The notes: generated by a model not told the origin, from the sequence alone. DNA of 22,660 nt from Rhizobium sp. (GCA_003527225.1 DPXQ01000061.1:19717-42376); one strand, 5' to 3'; shown: positions 1-12,031, counted from the stretch's first letter. Numbers and translations are program-made.

Positions 1-2554
<2,554 letters not shown>

Positions 2555-2565
<11 letters not shown>

Positions 2566-3337
2566 ACCAGCCGTGGCTGACAACCACTGACTGCCCTGTC
2601 AGCGCATTGGTCTTGAAATCGGCAAACATCAGCGCGACCTCGGCGACGTCCTCGACCGTGGTGAATTCGGCATCCACCGTTTCGCCGAGCATTACCTTCT
2701 TGATCACTTCATCTTCGGAAATGCCGAGCTCCTTCGCCTGCTCCGGGATCTGCCTGTCGACCAGCGGTGTCCGCACGAAACCGGGGCAGATGACATTGGC
2801 GCGCACGCCGTATGAGCCACCCTCCTTCGCGACGACTCGCGCAAGGCCCAGCAAACCATGTTTGGCGGTGACATAGGCGGATTTCAAGGGCGATGCCTCA
2901 TGCGAATGGACCGAGCCCATGTAGATCACCGAACCGCCGCCCTGCCTCTTCATTTGCGGGATGCAGGCCTTGGTGGTCAGGAAGGCGCCGTCCAGATGGA
3001 TCGACAGCAGCTTCTTCCAGTCGGCGAAGGGGAAGTCCTCCAGTTTGTGGACGATCTGGATGCCTGCATTGGAGACAAGCACGTCGACGCGGCCCCATGT
3101 TTCGACGGTCTTCGCGACACCCGCGTTCACGGCATCCTCGCTGGTCACGTCCATTTCGATACCGATTGCTTCGCCCGGCCCTATCGCCTTCAGCTCGTCG
3201 GCCTTGGCCCTGGCGGCATCGAGCTTCAGATCGGCAATCACGACCTTGGCTCCCTCCCCGACAAAGCGCTTGGCTATGGCGGCACCTATGCCGCTGGCGG
3301 CGCCGGTGATCAGGCAGACTTTTCCTTCAAGTTTCAT
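2555..3337 (-). CDS. bdhA: D-3-hydroxybutyrate dehydrogenase (SDR family)
   Basis: NAD-dependent oxidation of D-3-hydroxybutyrate to acetoacetate, the step that returns poly-3-hydroxybutyrate (PHB) breakdown products to central metabolism. It has 260 residues, the usual size. The Rossmann glycine motif TGAASGIG is at 11-18, NAG at 90-92, and the catalytic Ser142, Tyr155 and Lys159 (YVTAK) are all present. The C-terminus GWFMN resembles the GWF-M end typical of this enzyme. An upstream extension to 3385 is open, but I chose ATG 3337. It gives the family start MKLEGK and has AAGGAG eight bases upstream. The gene lies 77 bp downstream of the patatin gene on the same strand, so the two are probably co-transcribed. 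It converges on oxyR with an 11-bp overlap. Another SDR dehydrogenase activity is possible but less likely. Confidence 0.92.
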
Positions 3338-3414
3338 TGTCTTGCTCCTTGTTGGGCCAGGTGGCATGGCGTTGCGGCGCGACAAGCGTCCAGCGCGGGC
3401 GTTCCGCCTGGCGG

Positions 3415-4536
3415 TTACCGTTGCAGATCCCCGTCATTGGCGAGGTCGAATATCTGGATGCCGTCGCGGGGACGGCCACGTTTTTTCCAGCGTTCGTGAT
3501 TGAGGGTCGCCATGACATCGTCGTATCCGGCCTTCCAGTGCTCCTCGACGGAAGCGCGGGAAAACTCGGCGTCCATGGCATGAAAGGCATAAGCGGCTCG
3601 CCGATGGATCAGGTGAACGATGGTCACATCGTATTCGATCCCGATCGAACGCAGCAGTTCGGCGTCCTCGTCCTGCGCCAGTTCCGGCGGCAGCTTCTCG
3701 ATCAGCCGCCGCGCAGCGCGCCGCATGATCTGCTTGCGCGCGAACTCGTCGGTGTTCATGCGCGTGCGGCTCGAATAACGGATTTCCTTGGCTCTGCTTT
3801 CCACTTCGAAATGATCGCGGGGCATGGCGCCGCGCGCGCTGAACAGATCGACCTGGAATATGCACAGATCGGTTTCTATGCCAGTGGCAGCAAGAACGTA
3901 CTGGAGCGGCGTGTTGGATACGAGGCCGCCATCCCAATAGTGGCAGTTGTCGATCTCGATCGGCGGGAAGCCCGGGGGCAGCGCCCCCGAGGCGGCGACA
4001 TGACGGGCGGTTATGGTCGTATCGCGATTGTCGAAATAGGCGAAATTTCCGGTCACCACATTGACCGCGCCAAGGCTGATGCGGATGTCGCCCCTGTTCA
4101 ACAACTCGAAATCGATGAGGGATTCCAGCGTATCGAGCAGAGGTCCGGTATCGTAGAAACTGGTGAGACTGTCGGGATTGAAAACCAGTTGATAGGGCGT
4201 AAAGAGACGCGGAGAGAAGAAGCCCGGAACGCCGAACAGGGCCGCCATCAGGGCTGAACCTTCATTGAAAAACCGCCGCGCCACCGGTTCGTGTGGCGCG
4301 TAGCCCAAGTTCGGCCCGGACGAGGCGAGATCCCAGAACCTGCGAAGATTCTCGACCTTCCTGTCCGTCGGGCTTCCGGCGATTATGGCAGAATTGATTG
4401 CGCCGATGGAAATGCCGGCAAACCATTCCGGCTCGATGCCATGGCCATGAAGCGCCTCGAAAGCGCCCGCCTGGTAAGCGCCCAAGGCACCTCCGCCCTG
4501 CAAGACAAGCACGTTCTTCAATGGATGGCGGGACAC
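3415..4536 (-). CDS. Patatin-like phospholipase with DUF3734-type C-terminus
   Basis: Lipid acyl hydrolase of the patatin family (373 residues). It has the oxyanion-hole motif GGGALG at 14-19, the nucleophile elbow GISIG with Ser43, and the catalytic Asp202 in DGG, completing the Ser-Asp dyad. The segment from about residue 230 onward, with an unusually long patatin C-terminus rich in Arg and Glu, resembles the DUF3734 extension of alphaproteobacterial patatins. No signal peptide is visible, so it is probably cytoplasmic. The start is GTG at 4536, supported by AAGGAG seven bases upstream (4544-4549 on the plus strand). It is upstream of bdhA and probably in one operon, which suggests a role near PHB granules or membrane lipid turnover. 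That role is inference. The substrate is unknown. Confidence 0.88.
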   Translation of the reverse strand: MSRHPLKNVLVLQGGGALGAYQAGAFEALHGHGIEPEWFAGISIGAINSAIIAGSPTDRKVENLRRFWDLASSGPNLGYAPHEPVARRFFNEGSALMAALFGVPGFFSPRLFTPYQLVFNPDSLTSFYDTGPLLDTLESLIDFELLNRGDIRISLGAVNVVTGNFAYFDNRDTTITARHVAASGALPPGFPPIEIDNCHYWDGGLVSNTPLQYVLAATGIETDLCIFQVDLFSARGAMPRDHFEVESRAKEIRYSSRTRMNTDEFARKQIMRRAARRLIEKLPPELAQDEDAELLRSIGIEYDVTIVHLIHRRAAYAFHAMDAEFSRASVEEHWKAGYDDVMATLNHERWKKRGRPRDGIQIFDLANDGDLQR

Positions 4537-4544
4537 CGGTCGGC

Positions 4545-4582
4545 TCCTTCCATATGCGGCACTGCAACATATATGGGAAGGA
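4545..4582 (-). promoter_or_regulatory. Leader hairpin enclosing the Shine-Dalgarno of the patatin gene
   Basis: In mRNA sense the arms are UCCUUCC(C)AUAU and AUAUGGAAGGA: seven plus four base pairs with one bulged C and a 15-base loop. The 3' arm contains most of the AAGGAG Shine-Dalgarno that serves the GTG start at 4536. In the folded state ribosome access should be reduced. This is seen directly in sequence; a regulatory or temperature-dependent role is a guess. Confidence 0.5.
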
Positions 4583-4660
4583 ACGCCGATCGTTCTAGCG
4601 CGGTTCCGATGCCCTCGGATTAAACTTCATCCATATTGCTTTGGGCAGCGCACACCAAAA

Positions 4661-4684
4661 AGGCCGCCGGCAAACCGGCGGCCT
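4661..4684 (-). terminator. Rho-independent terminator behind the dienelactone hydrolase-family gene
   Basis: A perfect 10-bp stem, AGGCCGCCGG / CCGGCGGCCT with a four-base loop, is followed on the minus strand by TTTTTGG. It lies 60 bp beyond the stop of the gene ending at 4745 and so closes that transcription unit before the patatin gene. Confidence 0.88.
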
Positions 4685-4744
4685 CTGACAATTGCGAAAG
4701 CCCCAAGAGAACGTGAAGCCGTAGCCGGCCAGCCCCCAATCGGA

Positions 4745-5620
4745 TCAGACCAGATTCTTCTTCAGGAAAGCGATGGTCCTCGACCAGGCAAGGTCGGCGG
4801 CATTCTTGTCGTAACGCGCTTCCGACGTGTCGTTATTGAAGGCATGGTTCACGCCCTCGTACATGTGGATTTCAAAGGTCTTGCCGGCTGCCTCGAGGGC
4901 AGCCTTGTAGGCTTCGATTCCGGCATTGATGCGCTCGTCAAGCCCCGCATAGTGCAGCAAGAGCGGCGCCTCGATGGACGACACCTGATCGGCCGGTGGC
5001 TGGGCGCCGTAATAGGCAACCGCGGCCCCGAGCGCCGGCGAGGCCACGGCCAGCCGGTTGACCAGCCCGCCGCCCCAGCAAAAACCGACCACTCCGACCT
5101 GACCGTTCGCCTGTTCGTAACCGGCGAGATAGGCGCGGCTGGCCTCCGCATTGTTGACCGCCGCCGTCATATCCAGCGTCGAGAACAGGTCGCGGGCCTT
5201 GTCCTCGTCTTCCGGCGTGCCGCCGAGCGGCGACAGGAAGTCCGGGGCAAGAGCTATAAAACCTTCGAGCGCCACCCGGCGCGCGACATCGCGTATATGC
5301 GGGTTGAGCCCACGATTCTCATGAATGACGATGACGCCCGGCAGGGGCCCGGCTGCATCCTTTGGCTGAACAAGATAGCCTTTCATCTCGCCCGCGCCGC
5401 CCGGATAGGTCACATCCTCGGCGGCAAGGCGGCTATCGTTTTCCTCAACCATTGCGGCGCTGGCCTTGTTTGCAGCCAGCATGGGGGCAATCAGCGCGGC
5501 GGCCGCCCCGGAACCTGCCAGCAGAGTGAGCCTTTCCATGAACCGGCGGCGGTCGAGCGTCAGATGGGTGTATTCGTCGTAGGCGTCGATCATCGCCTGG
5601 GTTATCTTGGGCGTTTCCAT
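4745..5620 (-). CDS. Dienelactone hydrolase-family protein with Tat signal
   Basis: Alpha/beta hydrolase of the dienelactone hydrolase family (291 residues). The catalytic triad is Cys181 (GFCWGGG), Asp228 and His259 (NHAF), and the family Glu is in HENRG at 100-104. Residues 24-58 form a twin-arginine export signal: DRRRFMERL, a hydrophobic stretch, then an Ala-rich cleavage region. A folded enzyme is therefore probably exported to the periplasm. The ribosome site GGAGGT sits six bases before ATG 5620. Its transcript ends at the strong terminator at 4661-4684. Classical chlorocatechol-pathway neighbours are absent, so a true dienelactone substrate is not supported. YghX-like exported members of the family are the nearest guess. 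The substrate is unknown. Confidence 0.88.
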   Translation of the reverse strand: METPKITQAMIDAYDEYTHLTLDRRRFMERLTLLAGSGAAAALIAPMLAANKASAAMVEENDSRLAAEDVTYPGGAGEMKGYLVQPKDAAGPLPGVIVIHENRGLNPHIRDVARRVALEGFIALAPDFLSPLGGTPEDEDKARDLFSTLDMTAAVNNAEASRAYLAGYEQANGQVGVVGFCWGGGLVNRLAVASPALGAAVAYYGAQPPADQVSSIEAPLLLHYAGLDERINAGIEAYKAALEAAGKTFEIHMYEGVNHAFNNDTSEARYDKNAADLAWSRTIAFLKKNLV

Positions 5621-5722
5621 GATGCACCTCCACTTTGGGAAAACACGGCGACGGTCCCGAATGCAACGGTCGCCGGTCCGCAGGATACGCCAGCCTACAG
5701 ACTGCCGGAGGACACAAGTTCG

Positions 5723-6280
5723 TTACCGCTTCGGGGCAATCTTGCCGAAAACGGTCAGCCTGAGGACGAGTAGGATAGACACCGCAAGAAGCGTGAACTT
5801 GATGCGCGTGACCCACGGCAGGATGTCCGGCAGGTTCAAGGCGAGCCGGGCGCCCGGCGTTGCCGGAGGAAAATAGACGAGAAAGCCAATATTTTCGGCA
5901 TAGTCCACGACGCCATAGGCGAGCGGCAGAAGGCAGAGAAGCCGGGCGTGGCGGGCTTCGAGGCGACGGCCATAGAGTACGGCGCCGGGGGCAAAGCCAC
6001 GCAGGAGCAGGCACAAGGCGAGCGTGGCGGCGAGCGGCAGGACGAGATCGGGACCGAGATACATGAACCGCACGAGTTCACGCGCTTCGGCCCGCGCCGG
6101 ATCGGCAAGCGCCGTGCCCATGGCAACGACCGCTTCGGCATCATAGCCGGCAAGCCGGGCATCGAGAAAGCCCCCTGCTCCACTCAGGCGCTGGAACTCC
6201 GGATCGAGCCCGAAATACATCCACGCCAGCAGTCCTGCGCAAAGGGCGAGCAGCAACCCGATCACTTTACCGGACCCCAC
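5723..6280 (-). CDS. Unrecognised four-helix inner-membrane protein
   Basis: A 185-residue hydrophobic protein. Membrane segments are visible at about residues 5-23, 75-95, 112-138 and 153-175. A loop of about 50 residues between the first two contains several Ala, Asp and Glu residues, and the C-terminus is basic (KIAPKR). I do not recognise a family motif. The start is GTG at 6280, with GGGAG six bases upstream. It begins 27 bp after the guaB stop on the same strand, with no terminator between them, so it is probably translated from the guaB transcript. The gene is real by coding continuity, start signal and position. No function is proposed. Confidence 0.75.
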   Translation of the reverse strand: MGSGKVIGLLLALCAGLLAWMYFGLDPEFQRLSGAGGFLDARLAGYDAEAVVAMGTALADPARAEARELVRFMYLGPDLVLPLAATLALCLLLRGFAPGAVLYGRRLEARHARLLCLLPLAYGVVDYAENIGFLVYFPPATPGARLALNLPDILPWVTRIKFTLLAVSILLVLRLTVFGKIAPKR

Positions 6281-6307
6281 TTGCCGCTCCCCTGCACAGG
6301 TTTACCC

Positions 6308-7807
6308 TCAGTTTCCGCCGGGATAGTTCGGGCTTTCGCGGGTGATCGTCACGTCGTGGGTGTGGCTTTCGCGAAGCCCCGCATTGGAGATGCGCACGAA
6401 AGTTGCCTTCTCCTGGAAATCCTTGATGTCACGGCCACCGACATAGCCCATGGCGGCCTTGAGGCCACCGGCGAGCTGATGGAGAACACCGGAGACCTGG
6501 CCCTTGTAGGGAACCTGGCCCTCGATGCCTTCCGGCACCAGCTTGAGCGTGTCGCGCACTTCCGCCTGAAAGTAGCGGTCGGCCGAGCCGCGGGCCATGG
6601 CGCCCACCGAGCCCATGCCGCGATAGGCCTTGAAGGAGCGGCCCTGGTAGAGATAGACTTCGCCCGGGCTTTCGTCCGTCCCCGCGAGCAGCGAGCCGAT
6701 CATGCAGGCGGACGCGCCGGCGGCAATCGCCTTGGCAAGGTCGCCCGAAAACTTGATGCCGCCATCTGCAATCACCGGAATGCCGTGCTTCTGCGCTTCC
6801 TCGACGGCGGCCATGATCGCGGCCAGTTGCGGCACACCGACCCCGGCGACGATGCGGGTGGTGCAAATCGAGCCCGGACCGATACCGACCTTCACGGCAT
6901 CGGCGCCGGCATCGATCAGCGCGCGGGTCCCTTCGGCTGTCGCCACGTTGCCGGCCATGATGCGCACGGAATTGGAAAGCTTCTTCACCCGCGCCACGGC
7001 GTCGAGAACGCGCTGCGAATGACCGTGAGCGGTATCGACGACAATCAGATCGATGCCCGCTTCGATCAGCCGTTCGGCACGCTCGAAACCGTCATCGCCG
7101 ACCGAGATCGCCGCGCCGGCGCGAAGGCGGCCCTGCGCATCCTTGGCGGCATTGGGGTTCAGCTGCGACTTCTCGATATCCTTGACCGTGATCAGGCCGA
7201 CGCAGCGGCCGTCGCCGTCGACCACCAGCAGCTTTTCGATGCGGTGGGAGTGGAGAAGCCTCTTGGCCTCCTGCTGATCGACGCTTTCCTTGACCGTGAC
7301 CAGGTTTTCCTTCGTCATCAGCTCGTGGATCTTCTGCGCCGGATCGGAGGCAAAACGGACGTCGCGATTGGTCAGGATACCGACGAGACGACCCGGACGG
7401 CCGGTCTGCCCGCCATTCTCGACCACCGGAATGCCGGAAATGCCATGGGCCTTCATGAGCGCCAGCGCTTCGGCGAGTGTCGCATCGGGGCCGATCGTCA
7501 CGGGATTGACGACCATGCCGCTTTCGAATTTCTTCACCTGGCGGACTTCCTCGGCCTGTTCGGCAGGTGTCAGGTTGCGGTGGATGACGCCGATGCCACC
7601 GGCCTGGGCCATGGCGATGGCAAGCCGGCTTTCGGTGACCGTGTCCATGGCGGAGGAGAGGATGGGCAGGCTGAGATCGATGTCCCTGGCAATCCGCGTC
7701 GCGATGCTGGTCTGCCCCGGCATGACCTCGGAATGCCCCGGCTGCAGGAGGACGTCGTCAAAAGTGAGCGCTTCCGCTCCTGTCGCCGATAAAACGATAC
7801 GTGCCAT
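6308..7807 (-). CDS. guaB: Inosine-5'-monophosphate dehydrogenase
   Basis: NAD-dependent oxidation of IMP to XMP, the committed step of GMP synthesis in the cytoplasm. It has 499 residues, a normal length. The N-terminal barrel half has the family opening [11 protein letters not shown], and a pair of CBS domains sits at roughly 95-152 and 160-215. The catalytic loop [11 protein letters not shown] contains Cys315. The phosphate-binding and flap parts ADGGIK and YRGMGS follow. A TTG at 7813 is also open in frame, but ATG 7807 has the better ribosome-site spacing (AAGGA about nine to ten bases upstream) and is preferred. A membrane-protein gene follows 27 bp downstream, and an MFS exporter gene is divergent. 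Confidence 0.97.
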   Translation of the reverse strand: MARIVLSATGAEALTFDDVLLQPGHSEVMPGQTSIATRIARDIDLSLPILSSAMDTVTESRLAIAMAQAGGIGVIHRNLTPAEQAEEVRQVKKFESGMVVNPVTIGPDATLAEALALMKAHGISGIPVVENGGQTGRPGRLVGILTNRDVRFASDPAQKIHELMTKENLVTVKESVDQQEAKRLLHSHRIEKLLVVDGDGRCVGLITVKDIEKSQLNPNAAKDAQGRLRAGAAISVGDDGFERAERLIEAGIDLIVVDTAHGHSQRVLDAVARVKKLSNSVRIMAGNVATAEGTRALIDAGADAVKVGIGPGSICTTRIVAGVGVPQLAAIMAAVEEAQKHGIPVIADGGIKFSGDLAKAIAAGASACMIGSLLAGTDESPGEVYLYQGRSFKAYRGMGSVGAMARGSADRYFQAEVRDTLKLVPEGIEGQVPYKGQVSGVLHQLAGGLKAAMGYVGGRDIKDFQEKATFVRISNAGLRESHTHDVTITRESPNYPGGN

Positions 7808-8129
7808 TGCCAATTTCCTTCATTTTGAAAAATGCAGTGGCTCTCCGGGACGAATCATCCGCCCGGGCGCTCCTGCAAGATAGCTTGGAAGTTGGCGAGG
7901 GCTCGTAACACGTCTATGACAGGAAGGGAATAGAAAAAACCCGCAATCGCTCCCGGGTGTTGCGTGACTTGTCCGGTTCCTGTTCCCGGATGCCGGACTG
8001 CCGAGCCTCGGGACGAAGCGGTAGCCCACGGCCCTTTGGAAACCGGCCTCCCGCAGACATGAACGAAAGCCGATACGTTTGCCATTCCGGCATTGGCATT
8101 CGATGGCAGCGCCGGTAGAAGGAGTCCGC
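7808..8129. other. Divergent intergenic region between guaB and the MFS gene
   Basis: About 320 bp with no convincing gene. Short frames on both strands here lack ribosome sites and family motifs. It must contain the promoters for guaB (minus) and the exporter (plus), but I find no strong minus-10/minus-35 pair. On the minus strand, a short hairpin ACCCG / CGGGT (7939-7943 with 7954-7958) is followed by TTTTTT about 130 bp upstream of guaB. Confidence 0.5.
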
Positions 8130-9569
8130 GTGCTCGCCGCCGTCCCCTCCTCGTCCCAGAGCCTTCCTCCGATGAATCGTATCGTTCCGCTGATCCTTGC
8201 TGTCGCGCTCTTCATGGAACAAATGGATTCGACCGTGATTGCGACCGCGCTTCCGGCGATCGCCGCCGACCTCGGCGTCGGGCCGATCACGCTCAAGCTG
8301 GCGCTGACCTCCTATATGGTGGCGCTCGCGATCTTCATTCCGGTCAGCGGCTGGATGGCCGACCGCTTCGGGGCCAAGAAGATCTTCCGCATAGCGATCC
8401 TGGTCTTCGTCGTCGGCTCCGTTCTTTGCGCAATCTCGGGCTCGCTGCTGGCGTTTGTCGGCGCGCGCTTCCTGCAAGGCATGGGCGGCGCGATGATGAC
8501 ACCGGTCGGGCGGCTGGTGCTTCTGCGAACCACGAAGCGCAGCGAACTCGTGTCGGCCATGGCGCTGTTGACGATCCCGGGCCTTGTCGGACCGCTTAGC
8601 GGTCCGCCGATCGGCGGCTTCATCACCACCTATTTCAGCTGGCACTGGATCTTCCTCATCAATGTGCCGATCGGCATCATCGGCGTGTGGCTGGCGACGA
8701 TCCACCTGCCGAACATACCGCCGGTCGCAACCCGTCCGATCGACACCTGGGGCTTCACGCTCAGCGCGATTGCCGCCTCCGGCATCGTCTTCGGCCTTTC
8801 GGTCGTCAGCCTGCCGGCGCTACCACCAATGGTCGGGGTCGGCGCCGCGATCGTCGGCATGATCAGCGGCATTCTCTATGTCGCCCACGCCAGACGGCAT
8901 CCAGCGCCGCTGCTCGATCTGAGAATATTCCGCAACACCGCGTTTCGCGCCGCCGCTATCGGCGGAACGGTTTTTCGCATCGCCGCCGGCGCCATTCCAT
9001 TCCTGATGCCGCTGATGCTGCAGATCGGCTTCGGCATGACGCCGTTCGAATCCGGGCTGACCACATTCGTTGGCGCAATTGGCGCCATCACCACGAAGGT
9101 TTTGGCAAGACGCGTCTTCGAGGCAACCGGTTTCCGCACCACGCTGATCATAGCCGCGGTGAGCGGCGCGGCGACGACGGCGGCGAACGCGTTCTTCACG
9201 CCCGAAACGCCCTATCTCGTGATTACCGGCATCCTGCTTCTAGCCGGTTTCTGTCGCTCGTTCTTCTTCACCGGCATCAATGCGCTGAGCTACGCCGATA
9301 TCGGCGATGCCGAGGCGAGCCAGGCAACGTCCATGAGTTCGGCATTGCAGCAGGTGAGCCTTGCGCTCGGGGTGGCGGTTGCCGCCTTCATTCTGGAGGC
9401 CAGCACCTCGATCCGGGGCGGGGCGCTTCAGTTGCAGGATTTCCACCTTGCCTTTGCCGTGGTGGCCGGCTTGTCACTGCTGGCTGTCACCCCGTTTCTA
9501 CGCCTCGCGCGGGATGCGGGAGCGAATGTCTCGGGCCATGGCAGGCGCGAGGATATCGCCGTCAAATAG
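8130..9569 (+). CDS. MFS transporter, DHA2 (14-helix) drug-exporter type
   Basis: Proton-driven efflux protein of the inner membrane (479 residues). DHA2-family motifs are in order: MDSTVIATALPAIA in the first helix (Asp33), motif A GWMADRFGAKK at about 74-84, and motif C GPPIGG at about 158-163 followed by the WHWIFLINVP segment. The length and repeated hydrophobic segments fit the 14-helix group that includes EmrB and MdtD. I chose GTG 8130 because AAGGAG lies five bases upstream. The open frame extends back to 8079 without a ribosome site, and the internal ATG 8172 also lacks one. It is divergent from guaB. No regulator or membrane-fusion partner lies beside it, so the exported compound cannot be named. 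Confidence 0.87.
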   Translation: MLAAVPSSSQSLPPMNRIVPLILAVALFMEQMDSTVIATALPAIAADLGVGPITLKLALTSYMVALAIFIPVSGWMADRFGAKKIFRIAILVFVVGSVLCAISGSLLAFVGARFLQGMGGAMMTPVGRLVLLRTTKRSELVSAMALLTIPGLVGPLSGPPIGGFITTYFSWHWIFLINVPIGIIGVWLATIHLPNIPPVATRPIDTWGFTLSAIAASGIVFGLSVVSLPALPPMVGVGAAIVGMISGILYVAHARRHPAPLLDLRIFRNTAFRAAAIGGTVFRIAAGAIPFLMPLMLQIGFGMTPFESGLTTFVGAIGAITTKVLARRVFEATGFRTTLIIAAVSGAATTAANAFFTPETPYLVITGILLLAGFCRSFFFTGINALSYADIGDAEASQATSMSSALQQVSLALGVAVAAFILEASTSIRGGALQLQDFHLAFAVVAGLSLLAVTPFLRLARDAGANVSGHGRREDIAVK

Positions 9570-9597
9570 CGTGGCCAAGCCACGTCTGCGAGGCAGA
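9570..9597. terminator. Tandem hairpins between convergent MFS and rlmE genes
   Basis: CGTGGC-caa-GCCACG (9570-9584) is followed immediately by TCTGC-gag-GCAGA (9585-9597), both perfect, starting at the base after the MFS stop codon. There is no T-run, so this is a structured 3' end rather than a textbook intrinsic terminator. It fills half of the 56-bp gap between two convergent genes and could serve both strands. Confidence 0.5.
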
Positions 9598-9625
9598 TTG
9601 CCCGGTCGGGAGGGGCACAGAACCT

Positions 9626-10357
9626 TCAGGCCCGCTCTTCCTGCCCGGAATCCTCTCCCGGCGCGGGGCGTCCCTTGAAACCCTTGGCGAGCAGGAACAT
9701 CTCCACCGATTCCGACCGCGAGGCGCCCGGCTTGATATGGACCACCTGCTTAAAGTTCTTCTTCAGCAGATTCAGGAGATCCCTTTCCGTGCCGCCCTGG
9801 AAGGTCTTGGCAAGGAAATGCCCCCCCTCGGCCAGCACTTCGATCGCGAAATGGGCCGCCACTTCGCACAGGTGCATGGTGCGCAGGTGGTCGGTCTTCT
9901 GGTGGCCGGTCGTGGGTGCTGCCATGTCGGAAATGACCACATCCGGGGCACCGCCGACCGCCGCGATCAGCTTCTCCGGCGCTTCCGGATCGAGAAAATC
10001 GAGCTGCAGGATATGGACGCCCGGCAACTGCGTCATCTCGAGGAAGTCGATCGCCGCGACACGGATGTCATCGTCGGTCGAGCCGGTGACATTGGCGGCG
10101 ATCTGCGACCAGCTGCCAGGGGCCGCGCCCAGGTCGATGATGCGCTTGGCGCCCTTCAGGATATGATGCTTCTCGTCGATCTCGAGCAGCTTGAAGGCCG
10201 CACGCGCACGATAGCCTTCGAGCTTCGCCCGCTGGACATAAGGATCGTTGATATGCCGCTCGAGCCAGCGCCGGGACGAGGCCTTCAGCTTGCCCTTCTT
10301 GACCTTCTGTCCGAGCTTGCGTCCGGTCCGGTTTCCCGCGATCGGTGCCTTGGTCAT
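9626..10357 (-). CDS. rlmE: 23S rRNA (uridine-2'-O)-methyltransferase RlmE
   Basis: SAM-dependent enzyme that methylates the ribose of U2552 in the A-loop of 23S rRNA during large-subunit maturation (FtsJ family). It has 243 residues. The SAM-binding motif [12 protein letters not shown] is at 74-85. The catalytic K-D-K-E set is complete: Lys56 (AAFKLLEI), Asp144 (SDMA), Lys184 (KTFQGG) and Glu219 (SVEMF). A basic N-terminal extension of about 30 residues precedes the family core, as is common in alphaproteobacteria. ATG 10357 is preceded by GAGG at about nine bases. The upstream in-frame extension overlaps the gppA stop and is not needed. It lies 16 bp behind gppA on the same strand, so it is translated from a shared message. 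Confidence 0.95.
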   Translation of the reverse strand: MTKAPIAGNRTGRKLGQKVKKGKLKASSRRWLERHINDPYVQRAKLEGYRARAAFKLLEIDEKHHILKGAKRIIDLGAAPGSWSQIAANVTGSTDDDIRVAAIDFLEMTQLPGVHILQLDFLDPEAPEKLIAAVGGAPDVVISDMAAPTTGHQKTDHLRTMHLCEVAAHFAIEVLAEGGHFLAKTFQGGTERDLLNLLKKNFKQVVHIKPGASRSESVEMFLLAKGFKGRPAPGEDSGQEERA

Positions 10358-10373
10358 CTCTGGTACCTCATCT

Positions 10374-11948
10374 TCAGCTCTCCCTCGCGCGCAAGGGACG
10401 TCGGGTCCGGCCGCGCCGCCAGACGCCATCGTCGGCCATCATGTCCGTCAGGAGACCTTCCCTCAAGCCCCGGTCGGCGACGCGCATGCGCGTCGACGGC
10501 CAGCGACGGCGGATCGCTTCCAGGATGGCGCAGCCGGCAAGCACCAGGTCGGCCCTGTCCGGCCCGATGCAGGGATTGGCGGCGCGGCCGCTGTAATCCC
10601 ACGACAGGAGCTTTGCCTGCATGGCACTGACCTCGTCATCCGAAAGCCACAAGCCATCGACCTTGCGGCGGTCGTAGCGCGGCAGGTCGAGATGAACGCC
10701 GGCAAGCGTCGTGACCGTCCCGGACGTGCCGATAAGATGAAAATCCTCGGGATTTCCGCCCATCTCCAGATCGCCGGGGGCCGGGCATTCGAAGCGGGCG
10801 AGCATACCCTCGACTTCGGCCGTCATCGCCTCGAAGACGTCCGGCGTCACGTCGCGTCCGCCATGGCGCTCGGAAAGGGTTACCACGCCGACCGGCAGCG
10901 AGGTCCAGTGGGTGATATGATTGGCAAGCCGGCTTGAGCGATTGTCGCCAATGCGAATGACCGCGATTTCCGACGAACCGCCGCCGATGTCGAAGAGCAC
11001 GACGGAGCGAGCCTCGCGCCCGACCAGCGACGAGCAGCCGGACACCGCCAGCCGCGCCTCGGTCTCGCGATTGATGATCTCGAGTTCGAGGCCGGTTTCG
11101 ACGGTGACGCGCTCAAGGAATTCCTCGCCGTTTTCAGCCGAACGGCAGGCCTCTGTCGCAATGAGGCGCATGCGCCGGATTTCACGCGCCGAAAGCTTGG
11201 CCGCACAGACATGCAGCGCCTCGACGGCGCGGTCCATGGCCTCGGGCGACAGCCGGCCGCTCGCGGCAAGCCCCTCGCCGAGCCGGACAATGCGCGAAAA
11301 CGCGTCGACCACCCGGAACTGACCGGGGCGGGTCGGCTGGGCGATCAGCAACCGGCAATTGTTCGTGCCGAGATCGAGCGCCGCATAGAGATCGTTTGAC
11401 CAGGGAGCGGGCGTGCCCGAAGGTCTCTGCCGGTCCGGAGGCGCTGGAGCGTGGGGCTTTGCACCGTTCACCGCGGCCGGCGCGGGGGCCCGGGCCGCAG
11501 CGGCCGTTGGCGGAATGGGCGGCTGCTGCGTCTTGCCGGGCAGCAGCGGGCGACCCTGGAGGCTGCGGCGATTGCGGTTTCGCCGGCGTTTCTTTCCCGA
11601 TTTTAGAGATGGGGAGGTTTCGGCATCCGCCTCGGCCACTGGAGACCCTGCTCCCGCTGCGGGAAGCTGAACCGGCACCGCTTGGCCTTGGCCCGAACGG
11701 TTGCGCCGCCGGCGCTTTCGCTTGCGAAGCGGCGGTTGGGCCTCGTTGAGGTCGGAACGTCCAGCCGGACCAGACACGACGGCCTGCCCCTCAACGACCG
11801 ACGCGACCGCGCCCGGAAGTCTCGGCGCATTCGCCTTGGTCTTGCCGCGACGGCGGGACTTGCCCCCCTTGCGGTTTTCCGCCGACGCCCCCTCGTTTGG
11901 CGGCGTCGAGCCGCGATCGGGGTCTGTCACTTGCCTATTCCGTTGCAC
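10374..11948 (-). CDS. Ppx/GppA-family exopolyphosphatase / pppGpp phosphatase with Arg-rich N-terminal extension
   Basis: Actin-fold phosphatase acting on polyphosphate and/or pppGpp. The enzyme domain spans about 186-505 of 524 residues. It contains the first phosphate loop [15 protein letters not shown] (189-203), [10 protein letters not shown] (264-273), INRETEARL, the second phosphate loop [11 protein letters not shown] (319-329) and [12 protein letters not shown] (407-418). The first 180 residues are disordered-looking, Pro/Ala/Gly-rich and carry three Arg/Lys clusters at about 26-38, 75-84 and 117-128. They could bind RNA, ribosomes or polyphosphate; that is inference. The start is assigned at GTG 11948, but no ribosome site is clear and another GTG at 11930 is possible. 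A sigma70-like promoter lies upstream. rlmE follows 16 bp later. Ppx and GppA activities cannot be told apart from sequence alone. Confidence 0.88.
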   Translation of the reverse strand: MQRNRQVTDPDRGSTPPNEGASAENRKGGKSRRRGKTKANAPRLPGAVASVVEGQAVVSGPAGRSDLNEAQPPLRKRKRRRRNRSGQGQAVPVQLPAAGAGSPVAEADAETSPSLKSGKKRRRNRNRRSLQGRPLLPGKTQQPPIPPTAAAARAPAPAAVNGAKPHAPAPPDRQRPSGTPAPWSNDLYAALDLGTNNCRLLIAQPTRPGQFRVVDAFSRIVRLGEGLAASGRLSPEAMDRAVEALHVCAAKLSAREIRRMRLIATEACRSAENGEEFLERVTVETGLELEIINRETEARLAVSGCSSLVGREARSVVLFDIGGGSSEIAVIRIGDNRSSRLANHITHWTSLPVGVVTLSERHGGRDVTPDVFEAMTAEVEGMLARFECPAPGDLEMGGNPEDFHLIGTSGTVTTLAGVHLDLPRYDRRKVDGLWLSDDEVSAMQAKLLSWDYSGRAANPCIGPDRADLVLAGCAILEAIRRRWPSTRMRVADRGLREGLLTDMMADDGVWRRGRTRRPLRARES

Positions 11949-12002
11949 CGCGCAAGGCCGATGGGCATGCTGCTGGCGCCATATTCGATTTTCGTTGCCG
12001 CG

Positions 12003-12031
12003 ATAATACCAGCGCCCAGCGTTTTAGCCAA
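12003..12031 (-). promoter_or_regulatory. Sigma70-type promoter for the gppA-rlmE operon
   Basis: On the minus strand TTGGCT (12031-12026), 17 bases, then TATTAT (12008-12003). Transcription would start near 11996, about 48 bases before the GTG start of the Ppx/GppA gene. The match to consensus and ideal spacing support it; it is otherwise untested. Confidence 0.6.

Noticed and set aside
3338..3385. N-terminal extension of the 3-hydroxybutyrate dehydrogenase to 3385
   Set aside because: ATG 3337 gives the normal family start and has AAGGAG at good spacing.
5948..7792. 614-codon plus-strand frame opposite guaB
   Set aside because: Antisense shadow of IMP dehydrogenase; no ribosome site or family motifs, and the minus-strand protein is unmistakable.
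7808..7813. TTG start for guaB two codons upstream
   Set aside because: Ribosome site would be only two to three bases away; ATG 7807 fits better.
7814..8079. Riboswitch upstream of guaB
   Set aside because: No recognisable purine, guanidine or PRPP aptamer core could be identified by eye; only a small terminator-like hairpin is present.
8687..10630. 647-codon plus-strand frame across the MFS gene, rlmE and gppA
   Set aside because: Runs out of frame through one gene and antisense through two others; His/Arg-rich shadow composition.
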